Source of the DNA: Bacteroidota bacterium
GTDB taxonomy: Bacteria; Bacteroidota; Bacteroidia; NS11-12g; UBA955
Direction: 5' to 3'
Assembly: GCA_009918425.1 (NCBI GenBank)
Contig: RGEC01000126.1
Span: 1 to 6,457, forward strand
Length of the DNA stretch: 6,457 bases
In this document: positions 5,260 through 6,457 of the stretch, one piece after another
Layout of the letters: each line of letters starts with the position of its first letter
Position numbering within the stretch: position 1 is the first letter of the stretch
The notes under the pieces: model-generated
The model's database searches: none
What the model was told of the DNA's origin: nothing
What the model saw: the letters and a program-made list of their open reading frames with translations, nothing else
Position numbers and translations under genes: made by a program

Positions 5260-6373
5260 TGCGCTCTCCACGGTTTCAGGTTTCCAATCCGGTATCAAAA
5301 ATAAGGTTATTGGCATAAATGGCGATCTTGTAATTGACGATATTTCCAATACCGAAGGATCTGAGCCTATACCCATGCTTGCCAAGCAACTTGCATTTAC
5401 ACCTGATATTGAAGCTGTACAAGGCGTTCAATCGGTTGCCGTTTGTGCTGTACGGCCATGCATCGTAAAAGGAGAAAATGAAATTGAAGGCATGGTTGCA
5501 AAAGGTATTTCTTTCAACTACGATTTCACTTTTTTCAAAAATCACCTTAAACGAGGAACTGTACCTGATTTTGCTCGTGATACCAACACTGCCATAATAT
5601 CTGACCTCACAGCCGGCAGGCTGGGATTAGATACAGGTATGTATTTACAGGCAATTTTCTTTAAGGAGGATAGTTCCGGAAACCGTCGCCCACGGGCCAT
5701 CAATCCGCGTATAGTGGGCATTTTTTCAACCGGGCTTGATGATTACGATAAGGCACATTTTATCACGCATATTGGTCTTGTTCAGAAAGTGATGCCACAA
5801 TCTACCAAATTCACCCAATGGGAATTAAGATTAAATGGAAATATACCTGCTACGGAAGTGGTAGATAAAATAAGCCGAAAATTACCACCCGGCACATTTA
5901 ATATTCAGGCAGCAGATCGCTATAACCGACAAATATTTGACTGGCTGACGCTGCTGGATACAAATGTGGTGATTATTTTAACACTTATGTTGCTGGTTGC
6001 CGTTATCGGAATGTGTACAACCCTACTCATTCTTATAACGGAGCGCACACATATGATAGGTACTCTCAAAGCTTTGGGTGCAAAAGAATCCGGAATTCGC
6101 AGTATTTTCCAGTATCAGGTAATTTTCATTACCGGTATGGGGTTGTTGTTGGGTAATATTGTAGGACTCGGGTTTTGCTGGTTGCAATACAAGTATGGTT
6201 TCATTACCCTGAATACAGAAACCTATTATGTAAATAAAGTGCTTATTCAGTTCAATCCCACCCAAATTTTTTGGGTGAATGTGGGAACAATTTTGATTTG
6301 CTGGCTTGTCTTATATTTACCTGCCAGGGTAATCGGTCGGCTAAGCCCCATTAAGTCAATAAAGTTTCAGTAA
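5141..6373 (+). CDS. FtsX/LolC/LolE-like ABC transporter permease
   Basis: The 410-residue inner-membrane protein has the MacB/LolC architecture: a cytoplasmic N-terminus (MNWPLFLARRL), TM1 at about 26-46 (VRLAIVAVGLSSAVMFIALS), a large periplasmic domain at about 47-272, then TM2 (275-300), TM3 (325-347) and TM4 (376-394), ending RVIGRLSPIKSIKFQ. After TM2 the motif ERTHMIGTLKALGA (301-314) is the coupling-helix region that contacts the ATPase subunit. The family includes LolC/LolE, which with LolD extract lipoproteins from the inner membrane, and this length suits a LolC/E-like member. No ATPase gene is visible next to it. The ATG at 5141 is preferred over an in-frame ATG at 5099, which would add 14 residues unlike the family's start and extend further into namZ. 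It is divergent from namZ and convergent with gyrB. Confidence 0.9.
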   Translation: MNWPLFLARRLSASGKGSFSRSIVRLAIVAVGLSSAVMFIALSTVSGFQSGIKNKVIGINGDLVIDDISNTEGSEPIPMLAKQLAFTPDIEAVQGVQSVAVCAVRPCIVKGENEIEGMVAKGISFNYDFTFFKNHLKRGTVPDFARDTNTAIISDLTAGRLGLDTGMYLQAIFFKEDSSGNRRPRAINPRIVGIFSTGLDDYDKAHFITHIGLVQKVMPQSTKFTQWELRLNGNIPATEVVDKISRKLPPGTFNIQAADRYNRQIFDWLTLLDTNVVIILTLMLLVAVIGMCTTLLILITERTHMIGTLKALGAKESGIRSIFQYQVIFITGMGLLLGNIVGLGFCWLQYKYGFITLNTETYYVNKVLIQFNPTQIFWVNVGTILICWLVLYLPARVIGRLSPIKSIKFQ

Positions 6374-6378
6374 GACGA

Positions 6379-6457
6379 TTACGCGTCAATCTTGGCATAC
6401 CTTGCATTGGCTTCGATGAATTCGCGGCGTGGCGGAACATCATCACCCATGAGCATA
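6379..6457 (-). CDS. gyrB: DNA gyrase subunit B, C-terminal end
   Basis: Reading the minus strand from the right edge gives MLMGDDVPPRREFIEANARY and then AKIDA followed by a TAA stop. LMGD(D/E)V-PRR-FIE-NA is the invariant C-terminal tail of GyrB, the ATPase subunit of DNA gyrase, and the KIDA ending is like Bacteroidota GyrB; ParE ends differently. Only 25 codons are inside the window, so nothing can be said of the ATPase or Toprim domains. The stop lies 5 bp from the stop of the convergent permease gene. Confidence 0.9.
   Translation of the reverse strand, partial: MLMGDDVPPRREFIEANARYAKIDA

Noticed and set aside
5259..5385. Further upstream ATG codons for namZ
   Set aside because: They only lengthen an extension antisense to the conserved first part of the permease gene and move further from the signal peptide.
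1..6457. CRISPR array, tRNA/rRNA genes, insertion sequence, toxin-antitoxin or defence system
   Set aside because: No regularly spaced repeats, cloverleaf sequences, transposase motifs or relevant protein families were seen on either strand.

Overview
The window looks like a piece of a Bacteroidota chromosome. The evidence is the protein families present (a KHGNIPL-ending carboxyltransferase, a DUF4920 lipoprotein, a DUF1343/NamZ protein, a LolC/E-like permease, and a GyrB tail ending in REFIEANARYAKIDA), start codons without visible Shine-Dalgarno sequences, and candidate promoter boxes of the TAnnTTTG type. Genus cannot be told from the sequence. There are no RNA genes, insertion sequences, CRISPR arrays or phage genes, and most of the window is ordinary housekeeping DNA.

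Left part, all on the plus strand (1-3347): the last 104 codons of a biotin-dependent acyl-CoA carboxylase carboxyltransferase (PccB/MmdA type). A predicted outer-membrane beta-barrel gene overlaps its stop codon by one base. After a 134-bp T-rich intergenic region come accB (biotin carboxyl carrier protein) and accC (biotin carboxylase), 22 bp apart. A small, AT-rich predicted lipoprotein of unknown function starts 15 bp after accC. AccC carboxylates the biotin carried on AccB Lys123, and a carboxyltransferase then moves the carboxyl group to an acyl-CoA. The upstream PccB-type subunit is one possible partner; a separate AccA/AccD pair elsewhere is the other.

Middle (3348-5259): a short spacer between convergent genes holds three consecutive inverted repeats (3407-3480), probably a terminator region for both sides. 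On the minus strand, a NamZ-type exo-beta-N-acetylmuramidase (GH171) is followed by a DUF4920 lipoprotein. This is a plausible two-gene unit for the cell envelope or peptidoglycan recycling.

Right (5141-6457): divergent from namZ is a four-helix FtsX/LolC/LolE-like ABC permease. Its stop codon lies only 5 bp from the convergent end of gyrB, of which 25 codons are visible.

The points most worth a second look are the namZ start (its signal peptide has no in-frame ATG, GTG or TTG next to it), the pair of direct repeats 20 bp apart around a candidate promoter box before accB, the three-hairpin spacer, and the compositionally distinct lipoprotein gene after accC. I see no convincing new multi-gene system here.
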